Positions 8,255 to 17,962 of a stretch of DNA of 64,000 nucleotides are shown here, piece by piece. The notes under the pieces were generated by a model. It was not told the origin of the DNA, ran no database searches, and was given only the letters and a program-made list of their open reading frames with translations. Origin of the DNA: an uncultured Pseudomonadota bacterium (GTDB lineage Bacteria > Pseudomonadota > Gammaproteobacteria > Burkholderiales > JALYOK01); assembly GCA_902826775.1 (NCBI GenBank), contig CADEHE010000007.1, forward strand, positions 1-64,000, given 5' to 3'. Both the position numbers and the translations under genes were made by a program. Position 1 is the stretch's first letter; each line of letters opens with the position of its first letter.

Positions 8255-8734
8255 CTAGAACAAGCTTAGGTCGGCGCCATCCTGTGCTTGCGCTGGCGCG
8301 TCGGGTTTATCGGTTGCTTTCGGCCCAGTCGCACGGGTTTCAGCGCCGTCTGCTGATTGCTCATCGCCAAGTGGCGCGGGCGAATCAACTTTCTTCTCGG
8401 CGGTTTTCGCGCCGTTTGTCTTTACGACTGCCTTCGCGGCCTGCTGACTTGACGCCTTCTTGGCTGCATCCAGTACCGCGGCTGTAGCGGCCAACTGCTC
8501 CGCCAAGCTCTCGCGTTGATCGCTGTACTGCGAGACGAGCGCACCGAACTCCGCATTCAATTCGGACGGCGTACCGGCAAGGCGAAGGTACGCGCTCGCC
8601 GATTGCGCCGGCGTTTGCCCGCCCTGCCCTTCGAGCGACTGCGGGACGATGACGATGGTAAGTTGCGCTTCGTCTGCGCTAATCAGCATGGAAAACGGCG
8701 CTCTGCGCGCCATGCGATGCAATTCTTCGAACAT
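8255..8734 (-). CDS. PRTRC system protein E
   Basis: 159 residues beginning MFEELHRMARRAPFSMLISA. The N-terminal half is a compact beta-rich domain (AQLTIVIVPQ); the C-terminal half is a helical stretch followed by a low-complexity tail rich in Ala, Lys and Asp and ending DGADLSLF. The acidic tail tipped with LSLF looks like a short protein-docking motif; its C-terminal L-S-L-F also resembles clamp-binding peptides (QLxLF type), which would be notable given the plasmid-coded clamp. That link is inference. First small gene after the ParB-like gene. Confidence 0.75.
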   Translation of the reverse strand: MFEELHRMARRAPFSMLISADEAQLTIVIVPQSLEGQGGQTPAQSASAYLRLAGTPSELNAEFGALVSQYSDQRESLAEQLAATAAVLDAAKKASSQQAAKAVVKTNGAKTAEKKVDSPAPLGDEQSADGAETRATGPKATDKPDAPAQAQDGADLSLF

Positions 8735-8812
8735 AGTTTGGCTTTCATGACGAGCGTTTCCCCGACCGCACAAACACGCGCGGGCGATTCAACGCAGGGT
8801 GATAAGGAAAAA

Positions 8813-10507
8813 CTACTTGGAGGTTTGCGCCGTGTAGCGCATGAGGTCGGGGAGCTGGCCCCGGAAGCTAAACCCCTCGATCGCAAGCACTGCCGCGATC
8901 ATTTCAGGTTTCTTCATGGTCGCGATCTTCTTCCATTCTTCGGTGCCGGCGTGTGCACGCAAACCGATATCGGAACAAAGCGCAACGATCTCGGTGCGCG
9001 TAAGCAGTCCGAGAAACTCTTTGTTGATCTGCCAATGCTGTGTGAGATCCACGTGGAGGAACGTCAGCACTTTCTGAACGTCGCTGATTTCGAGATCAAA
9101 CACTGCCGAAGCAGCCATCACACACGCTAGACGAACGTGCTGTTCTCGAGCCGCTTCGACCACTACCGACAGCGACTTCTCAAGATTGGCTGCGCTCGCG
9201 TTGCGCCCAGTGATTTTCTCGACGGCGCCGCTCATCTTCAGACTGGAGATCTTGCCCGCGCGGCCCGAGAGCCCCAGTGCGAGCAACACCTGCAGGCCGC
9301 GTTGGGTATCTCCGGCAAGCACGTTGGCACCAATGCGGCGCCATTGCGACTCGCGATAGTCTTTGAGACGTTGTGGAAGTGCTACTGCTGTTGCACCCGT
9401 CTGCTCCCTTGCCGCGGGGGCGGGCGCCGACGGTACGTCGGTGGAGAAGGGTTGGGGCGCAACAGGTGCCGCAACCGTTGAATCGTTAGGCACCGCTTGA
9501 ACTAACCGCGCGTGTGCCGCAACTTTGCCAGCGTTGCATGCGCTGTCGAAGCAAAGATCGGTTTCGACTTCGCCGACCGAACCAGGCCGCTTGCTGATGC
9601 TGCAACCAAAATTGGCGCAACCACGACATGCTAACGCTTGCTCGGCACCGACCCCCATTGGACCATCTGCGACCAGCTTGATTGGAATAACGGAATCGCC
9701 GGGCGCAACTACATGCACCTTGCGATAGTCCTCTCCGAGCGCCACCGCTCGGTTTGCGATCTCCGTCCCGGTTTTGTCGCTGTAGCATTTCGCATTTGTG
9801 CAGAATCCTTCGCTTAACGCTTCCCCAAACAACGCCGATTGCTGCGCGCTGTTGTAGCGGCAAGTTGCGCACTCGGTTTTGTCGAAAATCGCGTTGGCCA
9901 AGGGTTCCGATAGATCGGCCAATTTCTGCTTCGTCTGCGCGACGCTAAGTTTGTTGTCGATGATGCGTTGCAACGCGACCGGTTGGTTCTCCGGTACGAT
10001 TGCGGCAATGAGCTCGGCATGGCCGAGGAGAATCGTTTCTTCGAGTAACGCTTCTTGAACTTGCGGCGAGCATTGAAGCAGGCCGAGTCGCTTCTGTAGA
10101 GTCCGTAGCGACCAGTCCAATCGCTTGCACACTTCGTCCTGGTCACCACCGAACTGCTCCAACAGTTTTTTCGCGCCATGCGCGGCTTCGATCGGCGATG
10201 GATCTTTGCGCTGATCGTTCTCGCTCTGCGCAAGCACCGCGGCCTGCGCATCCGACGCTTCGACGACGCGAATCGGCAACGTGTAGTCCTTGTCGAGCAA
10301 CTGCACTGCGCGCCAACGTCGTTCTCCGGCTATGATTTCGTAGCCGTCTGCAGTCCTGCGCACCAAGAGCGGTGCCAGCAAGCCACCAACGGCGGAAATG
10401 TTGTCTGCCAGTTCACGTAACTCGGTTGTGGTGAACTTCTTGCGGTAGTTGAATTGCCCCGGGCGCAGCGATGACGCTGGCGCGCGAGTTTCCTCGATGA
10501 TATTCAT
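8813..10507 (-). CDS. PRTRC system ParB-related protein
   Basis: 564 residues. The N-terminal ParB/Srx domain is clear: LRPGQFNYRKKF, ELADNISAVGGLLAPLLVRR and the signature GERRWRAVQLL (about residues 60-70), followed by a helix-turn-helix region (GGDQDEVCKRLDWSLRTLQKRLG). The middle carries several CxxC pairs (CATCRYNS, CRGCANFGCS), suggesting a zinc-binding segment absent from ordinary ParB. It should bind DNA and may have CTPase or nuclease-like activity as in relatives. A separate partition ParB is coded at 32026-33033, so this one is probably not the segregation protein. It heads the PRTRC operon behind leader element copy 2. Confidence 0.85.
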   Translation of the reverse strand: MNIIEETRAPASSLRPGQFNYRKKFTTTELRELADNISAVGGLLAPLLVRRTADGYEIIAGERRWRAVQLLDKDYTLPIRVVEASDAQAAVLAQSENDQRKDPSPIEAAHGAKKLLEQFGGDQDEVCKRLDWSLRTLQKRLGLLQCSPQVQEALLEETILLGHAELIAAIVPENQPVALQRIIDNKLSVAQTKQKLADLSEPLANAIFDKTECATCRYNSAQQSALFGEALSEGFCTNAKCYSDKTGTEIANRAVALGEDYRKVHVVAPGDSVIPIKLVADGPMGVGAEQALACRGCANFGCSISKRPGSVGEVETDLCFDSACNAGKVAAHARLVQAVPNDSTVAAPVAPQPFSTDVPSAPAPAAREQTGATAVALPQRLKDYRESQWRRIGANVLAGDTQRGLQVLLALGLSGRAGKISSLKMSGAVEKITGRNASAANLEKSLSVVVEAAREQHVRLACVMAASAVFDLEISDVQKVLTFLHVDLTQHWQINKEFLGLLTRTEIVALCSDIGLRAHAGTEEWKKIATMKKPEMIAAVLAIEGFSFRGQLPDLMRYTAQTSK

Positions 10508-10587
10508 GGGGTCCTCGTGAAGAAACGCATACGAGGATCGCTAGAAATCCCGCTTTCGGGATGTGCGATCCCGTAACGCGGGTTGGT

Positions 10588-10618
10588 AGGTATACGTGTC
10601 GCTCCTTCCCAGGGGAGC
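10588..10618 (-). promoter_or_regulatory. Leader element copy 2
   Basis: Minus strand: GCTCC - loop CCTGGGAA - GGAGC, directly followed by GACACGTATACCT. About 81 nt before the ParB-related start codon. Confidence 0.75.
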
Positions 10619-10649
10619 CGTTTGCCGAAGGCATGGGAGAAGAGCTCTC

Positions 10650-10658
10650 AGTGTATCA
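10650..10658 (-). promoter_or_regulatory. Extended -10 promoter of PRTRC operon
   Basis: Minus-strand TGATACACT fits an extended -10 (TGnTAnnnT). No convincing -35 is seen. Its spacing to the leader element (about 55 nt to the GTATAC core) matches the other copies. Confidence 0.45.
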
Positions 10659-10799
10659 GAACGCTGGCTTGCGCGGCCACGCAAGCACCGAGTAGGGCAC
10701 CCGATCGACCTCTCGGGTGGAATCGGCCGGCGTTTCGGACGAGCTCACAACGCTGCTAAAAGTCAGCTCGGCGCCGGACGCCCACAGCACGCTGCGCGG

Positions 10800-11204
10800 T
10801 TAACCTTCGCGTGCTGCTAACGGAAAGCTTGCTTCAATCTCGCGCGCTACTTGCTCAGTGTCTCGCAGCACTCGCAGTGCGCATTGATCGAACATCAGTT
10901 CACCAACATGGCCTACGGTGCTGTTCAAGTAAAAGGAGTCCTTCTCTGTTCGGCCGATCCAAACAACCGCATACGAAGCCTCGTCGAAGCGGCTGGTGAA
11001 AATGCTATGGAATAGAACCACCAAGCGGCGTTCGTTGCCAATGGCCGGTCTTAGTACCCGCGAAGCACTAACGTAAAACCGAAGTTGCTCAGCGACCGTC
11101 CGTCCGATCGGATCCTCGGCGCGCACTTCAACCTCGACCGGCACGACGCCTGCTGACGCTTGAAGGGACACGACTAGAAGCAAAGCCAGAAACACTCTCG
11201 TCAT
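10800..11204 (-). CDS. Secreted hypothetical protein
   Basis: 134 residues with a Sec signal peptide (MTRVFLALLLVVSLQASAG), so the mature protein is periplasmic. The rest is a small alpha/beta domain (VPVEVEVRAEDPIGRTVAEQ, AYVVWIGRT-like strands). No family recognised. It is followed by non-coding leader DNA and preceded, 48 nt away, by a lipoprotein gene on the same strand; the pair may contribute to transfer or envelope functions of the plasmid. Confidence 0.6.
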   Translation of the reverse strand: MTRVFLALLLVVSLQASAGVVPVEVEVRAEDPIGRTVAEQLRFYVSASRVLRPAIGNERRLVVLFHSIFTSRFDEASYAVVWIGRTEKDSFYLNSTVGHVGELMFDQCALRVLRDTEQVAREIEASFPLAAREG

Positions 11205-11252
11205 GGGTAGTCACTCCGTTGAGTCATGAGCGGTGCGGAAGCGATGCCGAGT

Positions 11253-11924
11253 TTACTGGGCCAGCGAGGTTGCCTTGATGTAAAGCGTGAGCGACGGACT
11301 GTCCAGCAAGTTATCAGCATTGCTCGGAGGGTTGTACCGGACCGGCTCTACCAAGGCCGCCCACATCGGTGTCCCCGAACGCTCGCAACCGTACTTCCCG
11401 AACGCGCCCGCGCGCTGCGCCGCGTCCAACACGTTGCGTGTGGACTGTGGGTAGTACGCGTTAACAAACGTTTCGTAGTAGGTTGCCTCATATGCCGCGG
11501 TCTGGGCTGCAAGCTGTGGGTCGAACCCCAAAGCGGTGTAACCGGCGCGTCTGCCATAGAACACGTCGTTCTTGGTGGCTATTGGGGTGGCAAGCTTTGA
11601 AGCCGAGAGGCGACTCGGTTCAATCTGTGAAAACACGCCACCACGTGCTTCGCAAAAGACCTTCAAATTCTGCACCGGCCTAGCCAGCTGCGAGGTGTTA
11701 GCTGGCTTAAAAAACGCCTCGTGAAGCGCCTCGCCCGGTCCTTTCGGTTGCTTAGACGGCGCTTTGCTAAACGGCAGCTTAATCTCAAAATCACGAAATC
11801 GATTTTCGACGAACTGCTCGATGGTTTGTGAAGCGGAAACATCTTCCTTTCTAAGCATACCGCTGGAACAGGCAGTCAGGGTTAGGCTAACCAGGATCAT
11901 TGTCATGGTGGGGCTTGTTCTCAC
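11253..11924 (-). CDS. Putative lipoprotein
   Basis: 223 residues. The N-terminus MTMILVSLTLTAC|SSG is a typical lipobox (LTAC), giving an acylated cysteine at about residue 19. Two more cysteines (VFCEARG, KYGCERSG) could form a disulfide. No family recognised. It stands next to the secreted protein at 10800-11204. Confidence 0.6.
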   Translation of the reverse strand: MRTSPTMTMILVSLTLTACSSGMLRKEDVSASQTIEQFVENRFRDFEIKLPFSKAPSKQPKGPGEALHEAFFKPANTSQLARPVQNLKVFCEARGGVFSQIEPSRLSASKLATPIATKNDVFYGRRAGYTALGFDPQLAAQTAAYEATYYETFVNAYYPQSTRNVLDAAQRAGAFGKYGCERSGTPMWAALVEPVRYNPPSNADNLLDSPSLTLYIKATSLAQ

Positions 11925-12064
11925 TGAGGCCTCCTTGGTTTGTTCTACTTACTTCGTAGAAGGAAATGTTGTTTGGTATGCACAAAGTAACGATGCCGCC
12001 CAGAAAACGCAAGCACACAAAAGCACTAGTCACGATGGAAACTAGGTCGGCCGCAACAATGAAC

Positions 12065-12092
12065 AAAAAAAGGGAGCCCGAAGGCTCCCTTT
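12065..12092 (-). terminator. Rho-independent terminator of methylase-helicase gene
   Basis: 10-bp stem AAAGGGAGCC / GGCTCCCTTT with CGAA loop and T run on the minus strand, just after the stop codon at 12100. Confidence 0.9.
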
Positions 12093-12099
12093 GAAAACG

Positions 12100-15000
12100 C
12101 TACGCTGCCAGTTCTTCGTCCGCTTCGGAGTGATCGAGCGACGAGGCCCCCACTTCATCCACTCCGATACCGAGCGCCGCGTTAATTTCTCTCTGCCGTT
12201 TCAGCCGATCCTGCAGTCTGGCTTCGTGCTCAAACGGCGCCGACAGCGCTTCAAGTGATTGCTGTAGGTTTCGTTCGCTGTACGCCAGAGCGTGTTTCGC
12301 CTCTTCAAGATCAGAGTCGAGGTCCGAAAGGCAGTTCTCCAACACTTGTACCGCTCCGCGAGGCGTGGTGAACGCCCGCGCTTGGTAGCGCTGCGCGCCT
12401 CTCAGAGCTAGCCCAACGCCAAGCCAGAACGTGCCGAGAATAATCTCGAAGCCACCGATTTCCCCGATGGCGACATCAGCGGCCGTGCGGTTGTTTAGAA
12501 AGTGCTGACGGCCTTGTTCAAACAAGCGCGCGAGTTCTAACCCTGCCACCTCACGATCACGGTACTGCTTGCCGTCCACGATAATCGAAAACGCATCGCC
12601 CCTCGTAGGTTTGCGACGGGCAATATCTTCCTCAAGTGCGGCGATCTCTTTGGATTTTCGGGCGATCCGCTCCTGCTCGGACACCGCTCGCGTCTGCAGC
12701 GCGTAGCTATTGTTGCGCCAAGCCGCTTTGAGCCGCGACAAGCGCGCAACTTCCGCGTCCACCCCGGCCTTCTCGATCACTTGCGGATTGCCCGTAGCCA
12801 AAGCCTTCACTTCAGCGTAGGACAACGCGTGCAGCTCTGCGTCTTCGATGGTCCGGACAGCCGCGTCGCGGCGCATCACCTGAGCAATGAAACGCGCCTT
12901 GGTCTCCAATGTTTGCCACATGTAGGAGTCAAAACTGCGCTCCGTCACGTAGCGAAACAGCATCACCTCTGCGTGTTCGTTCCCGGGGCGTAGCGCGCGC
13001 CCATCACGTTGCTCGATATCCGAAGGGCGCCAGGGCGCATCAAGGTGGTGCTCAGCGAGCAGCAGGCGTTGCACGTTCGTGCCAACGCCGAGCTTGGGCG
13101 TGCTGCCAAACAAGATCCGCACAGTCCCTCGCCGCATCCGCTGAAACATCGACGCTTTTGCACTGTCGGTGTCGGCGTCATGAATGAACGCAATCTCGCC
13201 GTCAGGCACTCCGCGTGCGACCAGCTCGTCGCGCATGAACTCGTAGACCGAGAAACCCTTCCCGTACTTGGGCGCAGACAGATCACAAAACACGATCTGA
13301 GTCGCTCGTGTAGCGGCATAGTTTCGCCAGATCTCGAAGATTTTCTCCAACGCCAGATGCACCTTCGACTCCGAAAAGTCTTGCGCCTTCGGATCGATCA
13401 GGCGAAAGTCGAGCGCCGCCTTGCGCCCGTCTGTGGTGACAGCGAGCATGTTGTCTTCCTTCGGGTGCACCAGGCGAAGGCGGATTTCCTCCGCACGATC
13501 CACGAGCGCGTCGACGAAGGCTTGCTGCGCCGCTGAAATCTTTGCGCTAATCGTTTGCGCTTTCCCTCCAAAGATTCTCGGCACCGGTAGCTTCAAGTCT
13601 TCTTGCGTGCGAATGTCGGCCACCTGCGCGAACACACTCGTTAGCTCAGGCAGATTGACGAAACGCGCGAAGCGACGATGCATCCTGTATGACTGGCCAT
13701 CCGGCGCCACCTCTATACCTGCCACGACCTCTCCAAACATCCCGGCCCACGCATCGAAATGCGCTAGCCCGAGAGTTTCGAGCGTCTGCGGCTGCAAGTA
13801 ACGCTGCATCGTGTAGAGCTCCGCCATCGTGTTAGACACCGGCGTCCCGGTCGCAAAGATCACTCCTGCTTCGCGCCCGCGTTTGTCCTGCACGAACAAA
13901 CATTTCATGTACATGTCGAACGCGCGTTGCGAGCTAGAGTTCGGCAGGCCAGCGATGGTGCCCATCTTGGTGTGGAAGAATAAATTTTTGAAGTAATGGG
14001 CTTCATCGATGAAGAGCGCGTCCACGCCCAGCTCATCGAATGAGATGTGCGTATCCTTCTTCTCCGTCGCGCTGAGTCTCTTAAGCCGCGCATAGAGGCG
14101 TTTCTTCGCGCTCTCCAGTTGCTTGACTGCTCTGCGGCTGCCGGCAACGGAGGCCTCGACAATTGCCGCCTGGGCTTTGTCGAGCTCCGCGTCGATGAAC
14201 GCCCGCGAGTAACTGAATGGAACGACGATGCGCTCGAACGACGACTGGGTGAGAATCACAGCGTCCCAGTCTCCGGTGGCGATGCGCGCAATCAGCTGTC
14301 TGCGTTTAGCGCCGTCGAAGTCATCCTTCGATGCTACCAACAAGTTCGCACTCGGATAGAAGCGTAGAAACTCAGCAGCGTAGTCTTCGAGTTGGTGATT
14401 CAGCACTACATGCATGGGCTTGTGAGCAAGGCCAAGGCGACGCATCTCCATCGTGGTGGCGACCATCGCAAACGTCTTACCTGCGCCGACGCAGTGTGCC
14501 AGCAAGGTGTTTCCATGTAGACCTTGCCAGACCACGCTGCGCTGGCTCGGGTACGGCGTCACCGCGTAGCTCATCCCCTGGAAAGTCAGGTGCGAACCAT
14601 CGTATTCTCGCGGCCGGAAAGCGTTGAATCGATCGTTGTAGAGGGTGGTTAATTGGACGGCCCGATCCGGGTCGCTCCACAGCCAGCGTTTGAATTCCTC
14701 GTGCAAGAGGCCTTGTTTCTCGCGTGCAGCCTCAGTCTCCACAACGTTGGCCACTTGCTTCTTCTCTCCATCGACCTCGATTAAGTCATAGACTTTCGGT
14801 TGCTTTTGATTCAGCGCTAGCTCAAGCAGTTCGAGCGCGTCGACACGTCCGGTCCCGAAGGTGGTGTTGTTCTCCACGCTCCTGCGCACATCGTAGCGTT
14901 CGCGCTCGTCCACGGTAATCGACCAGAGGCTTGTGGCCGTGTTGTAGAAGACCTGAAATAGCGTCCGCGCCTTCGCGATTCCCTTGAATATCTCGGCCAG

Positions 15001-17127
15001 GAAAGCTTCGATGACACCAGTGGGCAACCAGGGCGAGCCGAGGCGAGCCGAGATTTCCCCTGGTCCTAGGTCCGGCGGCACTGCGGCTTGCAATGCGCGG
15101 ATGTTGCGCGCGTAAAGCATGCGGCCGCCGACGCTGCACGACGCCGTCTTGGCGACCTTCAGTTTCTGGCGGACGTTACCGGAACAATATTCCTCTTTCG
15201 TAACCCACACTTGCGTCTGCGGGTCGAGAAAGATTCCGCCAGACTCCGCTAATTCCGCCACAATCTCGTCAACGGGGCGAGCGCATAGCTGTGCCATCCA
15301 AGGCAGATCCAATCGGCCGCGCTCGCATAGACTAATCGCCAGCGCTTCTTTCGTGCTTCCGGCGCTTGTCGGCGTGCGATGCGCAAAGATCGTGCGCTGT
15401 GTGAAGATCGCGGCCTTGCTAGCGATACCCGCATCGGGATCGTAGTGCTCTACCGAGAGCAACAGCGGCAGGTCTGGATCGCTGCGAAAGGCTTGCCGGT
15501 TACGGCGTTCGTGCAAACAACCGAACTTTGCCACGAAGTTATCGTAGCAGGCGTTCAAATCGCCCAGCGCCGCGTCGATGTCGGCCGCTGGAGCGTCCGT
15601 TGCTTGTAGGTGAATTGCGCTGCGAAGCGCGAAGCGCACGGCGAGCATCGCCTTTATCCGCGTGACCGTGCTGTCGGGTAGCGAGTGTTCGACGATGACC
15701 ACTTCGTCGCCCTCGCGCACGCCCAGCTCGCCTTCGCACAAAGTGAACGCGCCGGGCTTGATGTGTGCGGGCGCTGGAAGCCGCTTTCTTGGCACTGCGG
15801 CTTGCACAACGGGCTGCGGACACCGATAGCAGCCCTCCGGCAGTGCCTCGATGGCTTTTCTTAGCCCTCGCCCTAGATCGTCTTTGTATTGGACTACCAG
15901 TTCGCGCCGGCCGTAGGAGCCCTTGCCCAACGCGACGGTGCCGATGACCTGCTTCGGATGTTCGATGAAGTATTGGTTCAACCACAACTCACTGTTCTCG
16001 TCGCCGTCTGCCGGACGCGAACTCAACCACCCGCTTTCTTCCAAGGAAAGCTCATCGGCGCTACGCCGCTGCAGGAACAGGACGTCGGTAGCCACGTGGG
16101 TATTGGCGACGACCTGGAACGTGCGCGACGGCAAGCGAATCGCCCCGAGCAAACGCGCGCGACGCGCAAGATACGCGCGTACGGACTCATTGAGTTTGTC
16201 CATCGTCCCCGTGCTCGTGATGAAAACCACCAACCCGCCAGGTCTAACCTTGGTGAGTGCTTTGGCAAAGAAGTAGTCGTGGACGCGAAGGTGCAGTTGA
16301 TCAAACGCCGGATCGGCTAACTGGTAATCGCCAAACGGTATGTTGCCCACAGCGAGATCGAAATAGTCGTCAGGTAGCGAGGCTTGTTCCAGCCCGCAGG
16401 CGTGCCAGTTGTTGTCCGGGTAAAGCAGCGCGCCGATGCGGGCCGACAGTCGATCACACTCCACCGACGTGGTCTCGCAGGCGACGGCTAGATCTGCCGG
16501 CATCGCTCCGCTGAAGTGACCGGTACCGGCGCTCGGATCAAGCACGCGCCCGCCGTTGAAACCAAACCGCTTGAGCGCGTCGTAGATCGCCGAGATAACT
16601 TCGTACGGGGTGTAGTGCGCGTTGGGAGTGCTCGCGCGAGCGCTGTGCCAGTCCTCAGTGCGCAGCAACGCCTTCAGCCGCTTTGCAGAGTCACCCCAGA
16701 CAGGGTGTTCCACCTCGAAGGCCTGCGGCACCGCGCCCCACCCGCTGTAGCGAGCAAGACTCCCGCGCTCTTCTTCGTTCGGCATGCGCTTAGTCGACTC
16801 AATGGCGAACAGACATTCGATCGCCGCCATGTTGGCCGCGAACTTTGCTTGCTGTGTCGGTTGTGCGTTAACGATCTCTGGACGCAATACGAAATTGCGG
16901 CGCTCGATCGCCTGTTGTGTTGTCGCAGCGCTGCTGCGCGTTAGTGCACTCGCCTGGGGCTCCGCGACGGCCTTCTGCCCCTCGCCCTCGTGCGATTCAG
17001 TGGACGCCGGCGCTTGCACGTCCTCGGATAGCTTCCTACTTAGCCGCACGCGCCGAACCGGCGCCGGAGAAAGCGCTGGCTCAAACCCGGGCAACCACAA
17101 AGACTGTTGTTGGTTTGTTTGGTTCAT
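12100..17127 (-). CDS. DNA methylase/SNF2-type helicase (DarB-like)
   Basis: 1675 residues. A methyltransferase domain holds the AdoMet motif LDPSAGTGHF (about 195-205) and the catalytic-type motif NIPFGDY (about 261, NPPF/Y variant). A superfamily 2 helicase follows: HCVGAGKTFAM (about 880), FIDEAHYFKN (about 1040), ATGTPVSNT (about 1095) and an RDGRALRPGN box (about 1378). Such methylase-helicases occur on large plasmids and phages; phage P1 DarB, an antirestriction protein, is the best known relative. Whether it protects incoming plasmid DNA or acts in replication is not visible here. Start: GAGG before ATG 17127, behind leader element copy 3. A C-terminal coiled coil is likely (SLEALSAPFEHEARLQDRLKR region). 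Confidence 0.85.
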   Translation of the reverse strand: MNQTNQQQSLWLPGFEPALSPAPVRRVRLSRKLSEDVQAPASTESHEGEGQKAVAEPQASALTRSSAATTQQAIERRNFVLRPEIVNAQPTQQAKFAANMAAIECLFAIESTKRMPNEEERGSLARYSGWGAVPQAFEVEHPVWGDSAKRLKALLRTEDWHSARASTPNAHYTPYEVISAIYDALKRFGFNGGRVLDPSAGTGHFSGAMPADLAVACETTSVECDRLSARIGALLYPDNNWHACGLEQASLPDDYFDLAVGNIPFGDYQLADPAFDQLHLRVHDYFFAKALTKVRPGGLVVFITSTGTMDKLNESVRAYLARRARLLGAIRLPSRTFQVVANTHVATDVLFLQRRSADELSLEESGWLSSRPADGDENSELWLNQYFIEHPKQVIGTVALGKGSYGRRELVVQYKDDLGRGLRKAIEALPEGCYRCPQPVVQAAVPRKRLPAPAHIKPGAFTLCEGELGVREGDEVVIVEHSLPDSTVTRIKAMLAVRFALRSAIHLQATDAPAADIDAALGDLNACYDNFVAKFGCLHERRNRQAFRSDPDLPLLLSVEHYDPDAGIASKAAIFTQRTIFAHRTPTSAGSTKEALAISLCERGRLDLPWMAQLCARPVDEIVAELAESGGIFLDPQTQVWVTKEEYCSGNVRQKLKVAKTASCSVGGRMLYARNIRALQAAVPPDLGPGEISARLGSPWLPTGVIEAFLAEIFKGIAKARTLFQVFYNTATSLWSITVDERERYDVRRSVENNTTFGTGRVDALELLELALNQKQPKVYDLIEVDGEKKQVANVVETEAAREKQGLLHEEFKRWLWSDPDRAVQLTTLYNDRFNAFRPREYDGSHLTFQGMSYAVTPYPSQRSVVWQGLHGNTLLAHCVGAGKTFAMVATTMEMRRLGLAHKPMHVVLNHQLEDYAAEFLRFYPSANLLVASKDDFDGAKRRQLIARIATGDWDAVILTQSSFERIVVPFSYSRAFIDAELDKAQAAIVEASVAGSRRAVKQLESAKKRLYARLKRLSATEKKDTHISFDELGVDALFIDEAHYFKNLFFHTKMGTIAGLPNSSSQRAFDMYMKCLFVQDKRGREAGVIFATGTPVSNTMAELYTMQRYLQPQTLETLGLAHFDAWAGMFGEVVAGIEVAPDGQSYRMHRRFARFVNLPELTSVFAQVADIRTQEDLKLPVPRIFGGKAQTISAKISAAQQAFVDALVDRAEEIRLRLVHPKEDNMLAVTTDGRKAALDFRLIDPKAQDFSESKVHLALEKIFEIWRNYAATRATQIVFCDLSAPKYGKGFSVYEFMRDELVARGVPDGEIAFIHDADTDSAKASMFQRMRRGTVRILFGSTPKLGVGTNVQRLLLAEHHLDAPWRPSDIEQRDGRALRPGNEHAEVMLFRYVTERSFDSYMWQTLETKARFIAQVMRRDAAVRTIEDAELHALSYAEVKALATGNPQVIEKAGVDAEVARLSRLKAAWRNNSYALQTRAVSEQERIARKSKEIAALEEDIARRKPTRGDAFSIIVDGKQYRDREVAGLELARLFEQGRQHFLNNRTAADVAIGEIGGFEIILGTFWLGVGLALRGAQRYQARAFTTPRGAVQVLENCLSDLDSDLEEAKHALAYSERNLQQSLEALSAPFEHEARLQDRLKRQREINAALGIGVDEVGASSLDHSEADEELAA

Positions 17128-17347
17128 GTGTCCTCGACGAAAAAACGCAGACGAACGCCTCCCTGCGCGGGCAAGTCGGTCGCCCGCGATTGGGTTGAAG
17201 TTCAGGTGTCACCGCAAACGAGTGTCGCGGTGCGTGTTGAAAGGAAATCGATGAAACGGCGGCGCGCACGCGCACACCAAGGATGCCGAAAGGCTGCGCA
17301 CCTACTCGCGCACAGCCGCCGCAACCCTTACTTGGTCAAAATAAAGG

Positions 17348-17379
17348 AGGTATACGTGTCGCTCGGTCCCAATCGAGCG
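17348..17379 (-). promoter_or_regulatory. Leader element copy 3
   Basis: Minus strand: CGCTCG - loop ATTGGGAC - CGAGCG (6-bp stem, the last base shared), then GACACGTATACCT. 221 nt before the methylase-helicase start. Confidence 0.75.
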
Positions 17380-17417
17380 CTTCAGCTCACCGATGCAAGC
17401 TAGGGACAGGAATCAAA

Positions 17418-17426
17418 AGTCTACCA
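17418..17426 (-). promoter_or_regulatory. Extended -10 promoter of methylase-helicase gene
   Basis: Minus-strand TGGTAGACT is an extended -10 element (TG-n-TAGACT); no good -35. It is placed about 63 nt before the GTATAC core, as in the other copies. Confidence 0.45.
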
Positions 17427-17432
17427 GAGTCG

Positions 17433-17900
17433 TTATTCGTCTTCCACAGGCCGCCCAGACTCGATCTCTGCCGGCGTCGCCGCACGCACATCGAGCACTG
17501 TACAGCGCACGCGCAGGGTCTTGCCCGCCAAGGGGTGATTGCCATCCAGCACCGCGCGTTCGTCGTCGAGGTCGATGATGCGATAGGCGACGTCCTCGCC
17601 TTCGTACTGCGGCAGCTCTCCGCCAGATACGACGCTCCCTAGTATCGCTTGTTCGGGCAGGCAGGCGCGCGGCTCGGCGCGCACCAAGGCCATGTCGTAC
17701 TCGCCGTACGCGTCCTCGGGCGGCAGTTCGAGCGTCACGACATCACCCATCGAGCAGCCCTCAAGGACCTTTTCGAGCGGTGGAAACAAGTTGTCGTAGC
17801 CGCCGTGCAAGTACACCAGTGTGTCGCCCTGCCTCAACGGATGATCGGCGATATCGCTGATGTCGCATCGCAACGTCGCCACGGTGTTCTTTCGAATCAT
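17433..17900 (-). CDS. slyD: SlyD-type FKBP peptidyl-prolyl isomerase
   Basis: 155 residues from ATG 17900. It shows the two halves of SlyD: FKBP fragments (GDTLVYLHGGYDNLFPPLEKVLEGCSMGD, EAYGEYD-like PEDAYGEYD) flanking the insert-in-flap chaperone domain, then the VLDGNHPLAGKTLRV motif diagnostic for SlyD-like enzymes. It should act as a cytoplasmic folding helper. The histidine-rich metal-binding tail of E. coli SlyD is absent; it ends GRPVEDE. Lies downstream of the nrdA terminator with little promoter sequence visible; its job on this plasmid is unclear. Confidence 0.85.
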   Translation of the reverse strand: MIRKNTVATLRCDISDIADHPLRQGDTLVYLHGGYDNLFPPLEKVLEGCSMGDVVTLELPPEDAYGEYDMALVRAEPRACLPEQAILGSVVSGGELPQYEGEDVAYRIIDLDDERAVLDGNHPLAGKTLRVRCTVLDVRAATPAEIESGRPVEDE

Positions 17901-17962
17901 GCTGGGTTGCCGGCGCGGGTGTGCGCGTATTCTAAACCGAACCCCCCAGGCGATCGGCCAAT

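Larger units (their letters stand above)
10508..10799 (-). other. Leader and promoter region of the PRTRC operon
   Basis: No gene. Besides the leader element and promoter, it contains two nested inverted repeats near 10552-10582 (CCCGC-TTTC-GGG and CCCG-TAAC-GCGGG) between the element and the ATG, which could fold in the mRNA. Confidence 0.5.
17128..17432 (-). other. Leader region of the methylase-helicase gene
   Basis: No gene. Contains leader element copy 3 and, further down, an inverted repeat GCTGCGC ... GCGCACAGC (about 17293-17323). The promoter reaches 17426, close to the 3' end of slyD. Confidence 0.5.
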
